This document shows positions 8,291-19,093 of a stretch of DNA of 64,000 nt, in pieces. This DNA is from Nautilia profundicola AmH (lineage in GTDB: Bacteria; Campylobacterota; Campylobacteria; Campylobacterales; Nautiliaceae). Below the pieces are notes generated by a model. That model was not told the origin of the DNA, searched no databases, and saw only the letters and a program-made list of their open reading frames with translations. The stretch's first letter is position 1, and the number at the start of each line of letters is the position of its first letter. Both the position numbers and the translations under genes were made by a program. The DNA is taken from the NCBI RefSeq assembly GCF_000021725.1, contig NC_012115.1, positions 390,501-454,500 of the forward strand, written 5' to 3'.

Positions 8291-8307
8291 ATCTCTTCCT
8301 TTTTTAC

Positions 8308-8319
8308 TATAATTATAAT
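8308..8319 (+). promoter_or_regulatory. Tandem -10 boxes before the acidic protein gene
   Basis: Two adjacent TATAAT hexamers (8308-8313 and 8314-8319) precede the ATG at 8337, in the short gap between the divergent PLD and acidic-protein genes. Confidence 0.55.
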
Positions 8320-8336
8320 AAAAAACGGGGTTGGCC

Positions 8337-9995
8337 ATGAAAATTCTTCTAATTACTTCAAATGCGACAATAGAAAAACTTTTTGTTTTAAGTGCGGAAA
8401 AAAAGGGTGACGAAGTTATTATAGGAACCGCTGAAAATATTCCTGAGGGAACATTTGATGCTGTTTTTGTTGATAAAGATCTTTACAGCGACGAACTGTT
8501 TGAGAATTTAAAGATGCTTTTTCCTGATGCTAAGTTTGTTTTAATTGTTTCAAAAAATGATGAAAAAATCGTCGGATTTAATGATTATCTTACAAAACCG
8601 TTTTTGCCGACGGATTTAATGGAACTTTTGGAAAAACTGCCTAATATGAAAGACAATGAACAAAATATTGAAGAAGAAGATATTGATATTGAAAGCTTTG
8701 AAGACTTAAAAGACTTGGATATTGATATGGAGGATTCGTCGGATATTGAAAGCTTAGACGAACTTGATGATTTAGAAGACGATTTGGATTTTGATTTGGA
8801 GGAAGATATTTTAGACTCTGAGCTTGAGGAAAAAATAAATGAAGAACCATCAGAAGTGAATACGGATGAAAAAGAAGAAAACATAGATATTGAAGATATG
8901 TTTGAAGATTTGGAAAGTGAAGAGGATCTGAAAAACCTTGATGTAAGAGATGAGTTCGTTGCGGGTGATGAAGATGATTTTGAAATTAGTGAAGAAGAAT
9001 TAGAAGGTGAAGCACCTGATGATGATATTGAAGAAAGCTTCGAATTAGATGAGAAGGAACTTGTAGATAGTGAAGAAAAAGAAGAGAATTTAGACGAAGA
9101 GCTTTTAAATGAGATTGAAGCAAATACACAATCAGAAGAAAGCGGAATGGAAGATATAAACAATGAAGCGGTTGTAGAAGAAGAAAAAGTAGAAGAACTT
9201 GATGAAGTGATCCAAGAACCTCAAGAACCTGAAGAAGAAATTTTGGAATCTATTGAGGAACCTGCTGAAGAAATAAATGAAGATTTTGATTTAGATGATT
9301 TAATTCAAGAAGAACAAAATCAAGAAAATATAGAAGAAAGTATTGATCAGCCGGTTGAAACAATCGAAGAATTACCTGAAGAAGTAGAAGAAGTTAAAAA
9401 TAATGAAGATATGGTAGAAAATAATTTAGAAGAATTGCTGGAAACTTCCGAACAATTATCTGAAGAACCAGAGGAAGTTAACATTCAAGAAACAGAAGAT
9501 GAACATGAAAACTTAGAAGAGTTTGATTTGGAAGAGATCGGGAATGAGACCGAACCGATAGAAGAAAAAATAGAAGAAGTTAGTGAAGAACCTCAAGAAT
9601 CTCAAGAATCTGAAAAAGAAATTTTAGAATCAGTTGATGAAACAGTTGAAGAAAATATGAATGTTGATGAAGCGAATATTGAAGAAATAGAAGATTTAGA
9701 TGAAGAATTGACAAATTTAGATGAAAGTCAATTGGCTGAAGTTTTAGGTGAGGAAGTGCCTCAGGAAGAAAATGAAGAAAATATTGATAATTTAGAAGAA
9801 ATTAATGAAGAAAGTGTTGAAGAAATTAATATAGATGATAAAATTCCGGAAATTCAAGAAGCTCATGAATTGGAAAATATTATTAAAGAACCTACAATGG
9901 AAGAAAAAACGCTTGGAAGCGTACTGAACATTAACTGGGAAGAGCTTAAAAAAGCAAAAGCAAAAGTTACAATTACAATAGATTTCGGAGATTGA
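8337..9995 (+). CDS. Highly acidic protein with N-terminal receiver-like domain
   Basis: About 552 residues in three parts. Residues 1-100 resemble a CheY-type receiver: a beta-strand MKILLIT, an aspartate at D46 in AVFVDKD and the conserved K87-P-F, but the acidic pair at the end of strand 1 is missing, so phosphorylation is doubtful. Residues about 105-525 are dominated by Glu and Asp with little predicted fold. The last 30 residues form a distinct non-acidic tail (TLGSVLNINWEELKKAKAK). I took ATG 8337 rather than TTG 8331 because GGGG sits six bases before it. The position between fliR and gmk matches Cj1178c (highly acidic protein) and HP0322 (poly-E-rich protein). Function unknown; the fliR neighbourhood hints at motility. 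Confidence 0.8.
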   Translation: MKILLITSNATIEKLFVLSAEKKGDEVIIGTAENIPEGTFDAVFVDKDLYSDELFENLKMLFPDAKFVLIVSKNDEKIVGFNDYLTKPFLPTDLMELLEKLPNMKDNEQNIEEEDIDIESFEDLKDLDIDMEDSSDIESLDELDDLEDDLDFDLEEDILDSELEEKINEEPSEVNTDEKEENIDIEDMFEDLESEEDLKNLDVRDEFVAGDEDDFEISEEELEGEAPDDDIEESFELDEKELVDSEEKEENLDEELLNEIEANTQSEESGMEDINNEAVVEEEKVEELDEVIQEPQEPEEEILESIEEPAEEINEDFDLDDLIQEEQNQENIEESIDQPVETIEELPEEVEEVKNNEDMVENNLEELLETSEQLSEEPEEVNIQETEDEHENLEEFDLEEIGNETEPIEEKIEEVSEEPQESQESEKEILESVDETVEENMNVDEANIEEIEDLDEELTNLDESQLAEVLGEEVPQEENEENIDNLEEINEESVEEINIDDKIPEIQEAHELENIIKEPTMEEKTLGSVLNINWEELKKAKAKVTITIDFGD

Positions 9996-9996
9996 T

Positions 9997-10623
9997 ATGA
10001 ATGGAAAAAATGGAAGCATTTTAGTTATTTCGGGTCCGAGCGGCAGCGGTAAGACGTCTTTGGCGAGAGTTGTATGCGAGGAGCTCGGGGATAAGGCGTA
10101 TTTCAGTATTTCGAGCACTACGCGCCCTATCAGAGAAGGTGAAAAAGACGGAGTTGATTATTTCTTTTTAACAAAAGAAGAATTTATAAAAGACATTGAA
10201 GACGGATATTTCCTTGAGTGGGCCGAGGTTCACGGAAATTTTTACGGTACAAGTAAAAGACAGATAGACGCGGCGCTGAAAAAAGGCCAAATCGTGTTTC
10301 TTGACATAGACGTCCAGGGGTATGAACTTGTAAAAAAAGCGTACCCGGATATTACGACAGGAATTTTTGTAACCACTCCGAATCAGGAAGTTTTAAAACA
10401 GAGGCTTCTTAAAAGAGGTACGGAAACGGAAGAGTCGCTTAGAGTCAGAATGTTTAACGCAATACGTGAAATGCAAAAAATTGACGAATACGATTATCTG
10501 CTGATAAACGATGATTTTGACGAAGCAAAAGAGCTTTTAAGAAGCGTTGCTATTGCGAGTTTAATTAAAAGAAGCAAATATAATATTGAAGAATTTATAA
10601 ATGAATGGAAAGGAAGTAAATGA
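9997..10623 (+). CDS. gmk: Guanylate kinase
   Basis: Phosphorylates GMP to GDP with ATP, needed for GTP, dGTP and (p)ppGpp supply. The P-loop GPSGSGKT is at residues 13-20, followed by the GMP-binding [18 protein letters not shown] block. The length of 208 residues is standard. It begins one base after the acidic protein stop codon and its stop overlaps the argS ATG by four bases, so all three are one transcription unit. Confidence 0.97.
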
Positions 10624-12218
10624 AACAAAAAGTTGCCGGGAAGTTTAAAGACCACTTAGGGGAACTGCCTCCGTTATCAAAACCGAAAAACAAAGATTTC
10701 GGACATTTTGCGGTTCCTATTTTCAAATATGCAAAAATGAACAAACAAAACCCGCAGGAGTTTGCGGCTGCTTTATGCGACGCACTCGGAAACTGTGAGG
10801 AATTTGAAAAAGTTGAAGCCGTTAGCGGGTTTGTGAATATTACACTTAGTGACAGTTTTTTAAACGAATTTGCAAACAAAGTATTAAGTGAAAAAGAAAA
10901 TTTCGCCAAAGGAAGCGGCAAAGAGAGAATATTGCTTGAATATATTTCGGCAAATCCTACTGGTCCTCTGCATATAGGACATGCAAGGGGAGCCGTATTC
11001 GGTGATGCGATCGCAAGAATCGGAAGACACATCGGATATGACGTAGTGACCGAATACTATGTAAACGACGCCGGGCGTCAGATAACGCTTCTCGGGCTTT
11101 CCGTATATCTTGCGGCAAGAGAGATTCTTGGGCTTGACGTTAAATGGCCCGAAGAATACTACAGAGGCGAATATATAAAAGACCTGGCCGCAGAAGCTAT
11201 AAAAGAATTCGGAGAGGATTACTTTAAAGCGGAAATTGACGCGGAAAATTTCAATGACGATAAGCTCAATATGTGGGCAAAAGATAAAATGCTAAACCTT
11301 ATAAAAGAAGATATCAAAGCCCTAAACGTTACGCCTTTTGATAACTGGGTGAGCGAAAAAGAACTTTATAAACACTGGGATGAGGTAAGGGCGATACTTG
11401 AAAAAAACGGAGCACTTTATGAAAAAGACGGTAAAGTATGGCTCAAATCCAGCGAATACAAAGACGAAAAAGACAGAGTCGTAGTAAGAGAAGACGGAAG
11501 ACCTACATACCTTGCTGGGGATATAATTTACCACTGGGATAAATTCAAAAGAAATTACGACAGATACATAAATATCTGGGGAGCCGACCATCACGGCTAT
11601 ATCGCAAGGGTAAAAGCGGCTATTAAATTTTTGGGATTTGATCCTGAAAAACTCGAAATACTGCTTTCACAGATGGTAAAACTCCTAAAAGGCGGAGAGC
11701 CTTACAAAATGAGTAAACGTGCCGGTAATTTTATACTTGTAAGCGATGTTGTAAAAGATGTGGGAGCGGATGCTTTAAGGTTTGTGTTTTTAACCAAAAA
11801 AGCGGATACTCACCTTGAATTTGACGTGGATGAGCTAAACCGTCAGGATTCAAGCAACCCGGCATATTATATAAACTACGCACACGCAAGAATTAAATCT
11901 ATTTTCAGAAACAAAGAGATGAATCTTGAAGATACCGTAAACATTCAGTTAAAAGATCTAAGCAAAGACGAAAAAGATTTAGTTTTCTTAGCGCTTCAGT
12001 TTCCGTATGTGTTGGAAGAGGCGTTTATAAACAGAGAGCCTCACAGACTTACGAACTATCTGTATGAACTTGCAAGCGAGTTTCACAGTTTCTATAATAA
12101 AAATAAAGTAATAGGAAGCGAAAAAGAAGAAGTAAGACTTAAAATATTGGCAGTTGTTGCAAGTATTATTAAACTCGGACTCTCACTTTTAGGAATTGAA
12201 GCAAAAGAGAGAATGTAG
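10620..12218 (+). CDS. argS: Arginyl-tRNA synthetase
   Basis: Class I synthetase charging tRNA-Arg. The HIGH signature is at residues 118-121 (in [14 protein letters not shown]) and KMSKRAGNF serves as the KMSKS loop; the N-terminal additional domain (about 1-90) and the anticodon-binding C-terminal domain are present, 532 residues in all. It overlaps gmk by four bases. In C. jejuni and H. pylori a tatA gene lies between gmk and argS; here it is absent. Confidence 0.97.
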
Positions 12219-12238
12219 AAAGTGAAAAGTGAAGCGTT

Positions 12239-12667
12239 ATGAAAGCGATGATTAGCGAATGTATGCTGGGAAGAGCCTGCAGGTATGACGGCAAGTCAAA
12301 ACCTCTTCCTGATGAAGTTATAAACAGACTAAAAGAAAAATATGAGCTGATTCCTTTTTGTCCCGAGGCGTTTTCACTTCCGACTCCACGTCCCCCGGCA
12401 AGATTTATAGGTGATAAAATCATTGACATAAACGGAGTGGATAAAACGGATGCCTTTTTTAAAGGTGCGAATGAAGCGCTTAGAATCTGTAAAGAGCTAA
12501 ATATTAAAATATTCATAGGTAAAGAAAAATCTCCAAGCTGCGGGGTTAAAAAAACAAGTGCTTACGTAAACGGCTGTGAGTGTAAGTGTGATGCACCGGG
12601 TCTTACAAGCAGGATATTAAAAGAAGAGGGGATAGAGCTTATTAGTGAGTGGGATTTAATCTCTTAA
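12239..12667 (+). CDS. DUF523 family protein (YbbK-like)
   Basis: A 142-residue member of DUF523/COG1683, a cysteine-rich family of unknown function. Typical features are the N-terminal SECMLGRACRYDG, the central CPEAFSLPTPRPPAR block and SPSCGV, plus a C-terminal CECKC. Several cysteines suggest metal or Fe-S binding but this is unproven. The start codon follows a pair of AAAGTGA heptamer units that fill the gap after argS, so the ribosome binding site is poor (GAAG); ATG 12248 is an alternative start. Its 3' end overlaps the convergent rsfS by 12 bases. Confidence 0.8.
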   Translation: MKAMISECMLGRACRYDGKSKPLPDEVINRLKEKYELIPFCPEAFSLPTPRPPARFIGDKIIDINGVDKTDAFFKGANEALRICKELNIKIFIGKEKSPSCGVKKTSAYVNGCECKCDAPGLTSRILKEEGIELISEWDLIS

Positions 12668-12982
12668 TCTGTTTTTAATTTCCTCTAAAAATCTGTCCAT
12701 CTGATATTTTGCTCTGTATTCTTCACTCATTAGATGTATTAACATATCTCCTAAATCTATTACCGTCCAGTCGTCGCTGGAATCAACGCCTAAAAACGTT
12801 TCACCCATAGGTTTCAGTGTCTTTTTAAGATGGTCAAGCAGCGCCTGAGCGTGTTTATCCGCCATTGTTGTAGCAACTATTACATAATCTACAAAATAAT
12901 CTTTATCTTTTAAATCATAATCCATTACATCGATAGCTTTTTTTTCTTCCAAAAGCTCTTTAATTTTTGCAATTCTGTCCAT
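12656..12982 (-). CDS. rsfS: Ribosomal silencing factor RsfS
   Basis: Binds ribosomal protein uL14 and blocks subunit joining, lowering translation in starvation. A 108-residue DUF143/Iojap-type protein with the typical AIDVMDYDLKDKDYFVDYVIVAT segment and a central SSDDWTVIDLGDMLIHLM (family form W-x-x-x-D). It overlaps nadD by 23 bases, an arrangement shared by Campylobacter and many bacteria. Confidence 0.93.
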   Translation of the reverse strand: MDRIAKIKELLEEKKAIDVMDYDLKDKDYFVDYVIVATTMADKHAQALLDHLKKTLKPMGETFLGVDSSDDWTVIDLGDMLIHLMSEEYRAKYQMDRFLEEIKNRLRD

Positions 12983-13496
12983 AGAACTCCTTTATTTCTT
13001 TTTCTATAACTTTGGGAAGATATTCAAATTTACAGTTTCTGATTTCAGTGGAACTTATAGGAATATCAACGTCCAAAACTTTTTTGATATTATATTTACT
13101 TAAAAGGTTTTTATCAACTGTGCCTCTTTTTGCTACGATAAATTCGACTTTTTTCAAAATATCATTAATTCTGTGCCATTTATCAAGTGTATGCAGGTTG
13201 TCACTTCCAATTATGAAATAATCTGGTTTAAAGTGTTCTATAGTTTCAATGGAATATACCGGTTTTTTTTGGGATATTTCAAAATCGCTGACTTCAACGT
13301 TTTTAAAATCTTTAAAAATTTCTTTAAGCCATTTGAGCCTAAGCTCAGGGGGTGCTGAAAATGAATGTTTAAGCGGGTTTAAGTAGTTCGGCATTATAAT
13401 GATTTTATCAATTCCAGATTCAAGAGCTTTTTTTGCTATTTCAATATGGCCGAGATGTGGCGGATCGAAACTTCCTCCGAAAATTGCAGTTTTCAC
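12960..13496 (-). CDS. nadD: Nicotinate-nucleotide adenylyltransferase NadD
   Basis: Adenylates nicotinate mononucleotide to deamido-NAD in NAD synthesis. The nucleotidyltransferase motif GGSFDPPHLGH lies at residues 7-17 and the C-terminal ISSTEIR (family form ISST-x-IR) is present. At 178 residues it is at the short end of the family. It is first in a two-gene unit with rsfS and divergent from gap; the spacer of about 57 bases carries the gap promoter. Confidence 0.94.
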   Translation of the reverse strand: MKTAIFGGSFDPPHLGHIEIAKKALESGIDKIIIMPNYLNPLKHSFSAPPELRLKWLKEIFKDFKNVEVSDFEISQKKPVYSIETIEHFKPDYFIIGSDNLHTLDKWHRINDILKKVEFIVAKRGTVDKNLLSKYNIKKVLDVDIPISSTEIRNCKFEYLPKVIEKEIKEFYGQNCKN

Positions 13497-13521
13497 CTAT
13501 AACCTTTTTTTCAAATTGTAC

Positions 13522-13527
13522 TATAAT
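13522..13527 (+). promoter_or_regulatory. -10 element of gap
   Basis: TATAAT 26 bases before the gap ATG (13554); ACT precedes it and the upstream region is T-rich, without a clear -35. Confidence 0.6.
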
Positions 13528-13553
13528 TACGAAAATTTATTAAAAGGCTTGTG

Positions 13554-14528
13554 ATGAAAATAGCTATTAACGGGCTTGGCAGAATAGGTAGAAATATTTT
13601 AAGAGCGGCACTTAATAAAAATGTCGAAATTGTGGCGATTAACGATATTATGGATATTGATCTTGCCGCATATCTTCTTAGATTTGACACAATAAGAGGA
13701 AGTTTGGATGTAGAAATAATAGGTGATGATATTCTTAAAATAGGGGATTATTTTATAACTTATACGACTTTTTCATCTCCGAAAGATACACGCTTTAATG
13801 AAGCGGATGTAGTGTTTGAATGCAGCGGTAAGTTTTTAACAAGCGATGAGGTAAAACATCATATCAAGGGAAATGTCAAAAAAGTAATTATTTCAGCTCC
13901 TGCTAATGATGACACACCTACATACGTACTTGGGGTAAACCATAAAGAATACAAAGGTGAGAGTATTATTTCAAACGCTTCATGTACCACAAACTGTCTC
14001 GCCCCGATAGCTAAAATAATAGATGAAACCTACGGTATTCAAAAAGGGTTTATGACTACGATTCATAGTTACACAATGGATCAGAAACTGCTTGACGCAC
14101 CGAATTACAGGGATATAAGACGCTCACGTGCCGCGGCCGAAAATATTATACCTACATTTACCGGAGCCGCAAAAGCTATTTATAAAGTACTTCCGAATCT
14201 TAAAGGAAAACTTGACGGAAGAAGTGTCAGGGTTCCTGTGGCGAACGTGTCGCTTATGGATCTGGTACTTGAGCTAAATAAGGATGTTACTGCAGAAGAT
14301 ATAAACGAACTTCTTGAGTTTCATGCCAAAACGGATCTTAAAGGCATACTTGAAATTGATTATGAGTATAAAGTCAGCAGTGATATTAATTCAAACCCGG
14401 CGAGTTCTATAGTGGCATGTGATCTTACACAAGCCAACGGCAATCTTGTAAAAATATTTTCATGGTATGACAATGAGTGGGGATACTCAAACAGAATGAT
14501 TGAAATGGCGCAATATATATTAAAATAA
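13554..14528 (+). CDS. gap: Glyceraldehyde-3-phosphate dehydrogenase, type I
   Basis: Interconverts glyceraldehyde-3-phosphate and 1,3-bisphosphoglycerate; in an autotroph it would probably run mainly toward sugar synthesis. The Rossmann GLGRIGRN is at residues 7-14, D32 at the end of strand 2 favours NAD, and the catalytic C144 is in SNASCTTNC. I chose ATG 13554 over GTG 13551 because AAGG lies six bases before it; the product is 324 residues. It is followed, after a repeat spacer with its own promoter, by pgk, tpiA and fabI, the same order as in C. jejuni. Confidence 0.96.
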   Translation: MKIAINGLGRIGRNILRAALNKNVEIVAINDIMDIDLAAYLLRFDTIRGSLDVEIIGDDILKIGDYFITYTTFSSPKDTRFNEADVVFECSGKFLTSDEVKHHIKGNVKKVIISAPANDDTPTYVLGVNHKEYKGESIISNASCTTNCLAPIAKIIDETYGIQKGFMTTIHSYTMDQKLLDAPNYRDIRRSRAAAENIIPTFTGAAKAIYKVLPNLKGKLDGRSVRVPVANVSLMDLVLELNKDVTAEDINELLEFHAKTDLKGILEIDYEYKVSSDINSNPASSIVACDLTQANGNLVKIFSWYDNEWGYSNRMIEMAQYILK

Positions 14529-14547
14529 AAAAAAGTTATAATGAATG

Positions 14548-14684
14548 GTTAACTGGTTATTAGTAATTGGTGTATTGGTATATGTTACTCAAAATTCCGG
14601 CAATCTCAAAAACTTAATTTCCTCATCAATATTTTTCTAATCACCAATATACCAGTAACAAGTACACTAATATACTAATTAACC
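14548..14684. repeat. Fold-back spacer of imperfect 7-8 base units between gap and pgk
   Basis: A left arm built of units such as TTAACTGG, TTATTAG, TAATTGG and TGTATTGG (14548-14586) faces a right arm of complementary units (14641-14684, with ACCAATAT, ACTAATAT and AATTAACC). The outer ends GGTTAA and TTAACC are exact complements. The fold lies between the gap stop and the pgk promoter and might terminate or process the gap message. Confidence 0.6.
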
Positions 14685-14710
14685 TTAACAACCATACCAA
14701 ACTAATATGC

Positions 14711-14716
14711 TATAAT
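14711..14716 (+). promoter_or_regulatory. -10 element of pgk
   Basis: TATAAT preceded by ATGC (extended -10 form), 19 bases before the pgk ATG at 14736. It makes pgk-tpiA-fabI at least partly independent of gap. Confidence 0.6.
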
Positions 14717-14735
14717 TTTGCTAAAAAGGAGAAGT

Positions 14736-15928
14736 ATGAAGATAAACTCGCCTAAAGATTTGGATTTTAAGCCTGGGAGTTCTGTTTTTTTAAGGTGTGA
14801 TTTTAATGTTCCCCTTGATGAATTCGGAAATATTACGGATGACAGACGTATAAGAATGGCTCTTCCGACAATCAAATATCTTCTTGATAACGAATGTAAA
14901 ATTGTTATAGCTTCTCACCTTGGGCGCCCTAAAGGTGAATTTGATGAAAAATACTCTTTAAAACCTGTAGCAAAAAGACTTTCTCACTTATTGAAACAAG
15001 ACGTAATAATGGCTAAAGATGTAGTGGGACCTGATGCCAAGGAAAAGGCTTCTAAACTTCAAAACGGAGAAATATTACTGCTTGAAAACGTAAGGTTCGA
15101 CCCGAGAGAAACTAAAAACGATGAAGGGTTTGCAAAAGAACTGAGCGAATTCGGAGAATTTTATATCAACGACGCATTTGGTGTTTCTCACAGAGCACAC
15201 GCAAGTGTGGAAGCAATTACAAGGTTTTATGACAATGAACATAAAGCGGCAGGATTTTTGCTTCTTAAAGAAATTAATTTCTTTTATAAACTTCTTGAAA
15301 ACCCGGTACGACCTTTTGTAGCAGTTGTAGGCGGGAGTAAAGTAAGCGGTAAACTTCAGGCATTAATTAATCTTCTTCCGAAAGTGGATAAAATAATTAT
15401 CGGTGGAGGAATGGCTTTTACGTTTCTTAAAGCTATGGGATACAATGTGGGTAATTCACTTGTTGAAGACGAGCTTATAGACGAAGCTCTAAAAATCATG
15501 GCCGAAGCAAAAAGACTCGGGGTTAAATTTTACCTGCCTGTGGATATTGTGATTGCCGATAAATTTGCAGAAGACGCAATGGTGAAATATGTTACGGCTC
15601 AGGAAATTCCCGACGGATGGATGGGACTTGATATAGGACCTGCAAGTGTGAGACTTTTCGGTGAAGTTTTATGGGATGCCCAGACTATCCTTTGGAACGG
15701 TCCTATGGGAGTTTTTGAAATGGATAAATTCAGCAGAGGTACGTTTAAAATTTCGCATGAAATTGCAAGAAGTCACGGTATCAAAGTAGTGGGCGGTGGT
15801 GACACGGCCGATGCGGTTCAAAGAGCCGGAGACGATGAGGAAATGACGTTTATTTCTACAGGCGGAGGAGCGAGTTTAGAGCTTCTTGAAGGTAAAAAAC
15901 TGCCGGGTATCGCAGCATTGGAGATAAA

Positions 15929-15932
<4 letters not shown>
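14736..15932 (+). CDS. pgk: Phosphoglycerate kinase
   Basis: Transfers phosphate between 1,3-bisphosphoglycerate and ADP. The N-terminal LRCDFNVP motif, SHLGRPKG, and the C-terminal nucleotide-binding GGGDTADAV and [11 protein letters not shown] blocks are all present; about 398 residues. ATG 14736 was chosen because AAGGAG precedes it by five bases; the longer TTG version would start inside the promoter. Its stop overlaps the tpiA ATG (ATGA type). Confidence 0.97.
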
Positions 15933-17402
<1,470 letters not shown>

Positions 17403-17403
<1 letters not shown>

Positions 17404-17425
17404 ACGGGGATATTCCCGTTTTTTT
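17403..17425 (+). terminator. Rho-independent terminator after fabI
   Basis: AACGGG (17403-17408) pairs with CCCGTT (17415-17420) across a six-base loop, followed by a run of T. Confidence 0.9.
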
Positions 17426-17433
17426 AATGAATA

Positions 17434-17446
17434 AGTGTCAGGCACT
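17434..17446. repeat. 13-base palindromic dispersed repeat, copy 5
   Basis: AGTGTCAGGCACT, just after the fabI terminator; identical to copy 2. Confidence 0.75.
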
Positions 17447-17722
17447 ATGAAGGAATGTTTTTTTATATCTTTGCGAATATTTATACTATAAATAAATGAT
17501 TGTAAAAAAAATAATATGAAATTGGCAGGATATAAAGGCGCAATAACATTAAAATAAATAAACATGGAAAATTAAAGATAAGTCTCTTTAATATATGTAA
17601 TATTAATGAAAAATAAATGTACGTATTCCCTTAAATACACAAAAAATAAAAAATTTACAAGTAAAAATGTAACAAAATATTGATTTTTTTAGAAAAAAAG
17701 CACAAAAATAACACTAAAAAAT

Positions 17723-17751
17723 TTGATTTTTAAATTTTTTGACGATATAAT
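17723..17751 (+). promoter_or_regulatory. Porin promoter with both -35 and -10
   Basis: TTGATT (17723-17728), a 17-base spacer and TATAAT (17746-17751): a near-consensus sigma-70 promoter, unusual for this genome, where most promoters show only a -10. This fits very high expression of a major outer-membrane protein. Confidence 0.75.
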
Positions 17752-17785
17752 TGTGAGGTAAAAATTAAAAAACAAAGGAGAGAGA

Positions 17786-18898
17786 ATGCTAAAAAAACTA
17801 TCTTTAGCAGCTTTAATAGCAATGGGTTCAATGAGTGTAGCAAGCGCTACTCCTCTAACAGAAGCAATCAAAGGTGTTGATCTAAGCGGAATGATCAGAG
17901 TTAGATTTTATAACTATGCACCAAAAGACGAAAATACAGTAAATAGATGGAGAACAAGTTCTGACTTCAAATTCACTATTCCTGTAAGCGAAGAATTAAA
18001 AGTTGTTTACAAACTTGGAGTTGAAGGTAACGTTTATGCTGATGATAATGATGCACTTGACGGTACAAACATCAATCCAAATCCTGCAGAAAACCTTGTT
18101 TTCTTAAAATATTCAGCTAACGGTGTTAACGTAATCGCTGGTAAAATCCCTGTAGCAACTTCTGTAACTGGAAGCGGACACGGTGAAGCACACGGTGCTG
18201 GTGCAATTGCAACTTTCAAAGCAAGTGATAACGTAACATTAGCTGGTGCATGGATTAATGCATTAGGAAGTGTTGACCAAATTCCTGATAATACACTTGG
18301 AAATGATATTTATGCTGTAGCAGCATTATTTAATGTAGATATGGTAAAAGGTAATGTATGGTATTATCATGCAACAAATGCAATTAAAAACCTTTATACT
18401 GTAAGCGTAGACGTAACTCCTGTAGAAAACGTTGACGTACATGCTGATTATGCAGCTGGAAAAGGTGATGAAGATGGTGCTAAAACTAAAAACTACTTCA
18501 ACGTATCAGCTAAATATACTCAAGATGCATTCTGTGTAAAAGTTGGTTATGCTAAAACTGACAAAGATGATGGTATTGTTGTATTAGATAATGATTCACC
18601 AATCGCAGCAGTATTACCAGTTGAACAAAGATATGCAATCGCAAACGATATTGACACTTCTGCGTTCTATGCAAAAGCTGGATACAACGTAGACGCTAAA
18701 ACAAACGTATACGTAGCATATGCAGGTGTTAACGACAAATCTGAAGACAATGCAGATTCAACTGAAGTTGTTGTAGGTGGAAGCTACAAATACAGCAAAA
18801 AAATGAAATTTTCAGCTTTATACTCAATCTTTAACGATAAATCAGCTGATAACGAAGATCAAAACGAATTAAAAGTTGAAGCTAAATACAGCTTCTAA
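17786..18898 (+). CDS. Outer-membrane porin (major outer membrane protein type)
   Basis: A 370-residue protein with a Sec signal peptide (cleavage probably after SVASA near residue 22), then LSGMIRVRFYNY and alternating polar/aromatic strands ending in a C-terminal Phe, as expected for a beta-barrel recognised by BamA. It resembles the Campylobacterota major porin family in signal, length and terminal strand; I cannot assign pore specificity. Codon choice looks optimised, and it has its own strong promoter, AAAGGAGAG ribosome binding site and terminator, consistent with a major surface protein. Confidence 0.85.
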   Translation: MLKKLSLAALIAMGSMSVASATPLTEAIKGVDLSGMIRVRFYNYAPKDENTVNRWRTSSDFKFTIPVSEELKVVYKLGVEGNVYADDNDALDGTNINPNPAENLVFLKYSANGVNVIAGKIPVATSVTGSGHGEAHGAGAIATFKASDNVTLAGAWINALGSVDQIPDNTLGNDIYAVAALFNVDMVKGNVWYYHATNAIKNLYTVSVDVTPVENVDVHADYAAGKGDEDGAKTKNYFNVSAKYTQDAFCVKVGYAKTDKDDGIVVLDNDSPIAAVLPVEQRYAIANDIDTSAFYAKAGYNVDAKTNVYVAYAGVNDKSEDNADSTEVVVGGSYKYSKKMKFSALYSIFNDKSADNEDQNELKVEAKYSF

Positions 18899-18906
18899 TC
18901 TCTCTT

Positions 18907-18925
18907 GGGCTTTTGCCCTTTTTAT
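18907..18925 (+). terminator. Rho-independent terminator after the porin gene
   Basis: GGGC-TTTT-GCCC hairpin (18907-18918) followed by TTTTTATT. Confidence 0.9.
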
Positions 18926-18935
18926 TATTTAAAAT

Positions 18936-18948
18936 AGTGACAGACACT
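18936..18948. repeat. 13-base palindromic dispersed repeat, copy 6
   Basis: AGTGACAGACACT, immediately after the porin terminator. Confidence 0.75.
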
Positions 18949-19053
18949 AAGATTGATTTATTGATTATTAAGTTTTTTAGATTGTTAAATGATATACCGA
19001 TTTAAAAAACTATAATAACCTTAATAACTCGGCAACTTTAATATTATCATATT

Positions 19054-19088
19054 CCTAATAACCAATATACTAATTAACTAATAAACTA
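19054..19088. repeat. 7-base unit repeat at the 3' end of the crp-like gene
   Basis: AATAACC, AATATACT, AATTAACT and AATAAACT units in the convergent porin/regulator spacer; same family as the right arms at 3.65 and 14.65 kb. Confidence 0.5.
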
Positions 19089-19093
19089 CTTAC

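Larger units (their letters stand above)
17404..17785. other. 382-base spacer between fabI and the porin gene
   Basis: Holds the fabI terminator, a 13-base palindrome (17434-17446), a strongly AT-rich stretch without supportable genes, and the porin promoter (17723-17751). Minus-strand open frames here are short and continue into the antisense of fabI, so I reject them. Confidence 0.75.

Noticed and set aside
8585-9163. Long minus-strand ORF of 192 codons, very Ser-rich, opposite the acidic protein
   Set aside because: It is the antisense of GAA/GAT-rich codons, which read as Ser, Phe and Ile; no start signals.
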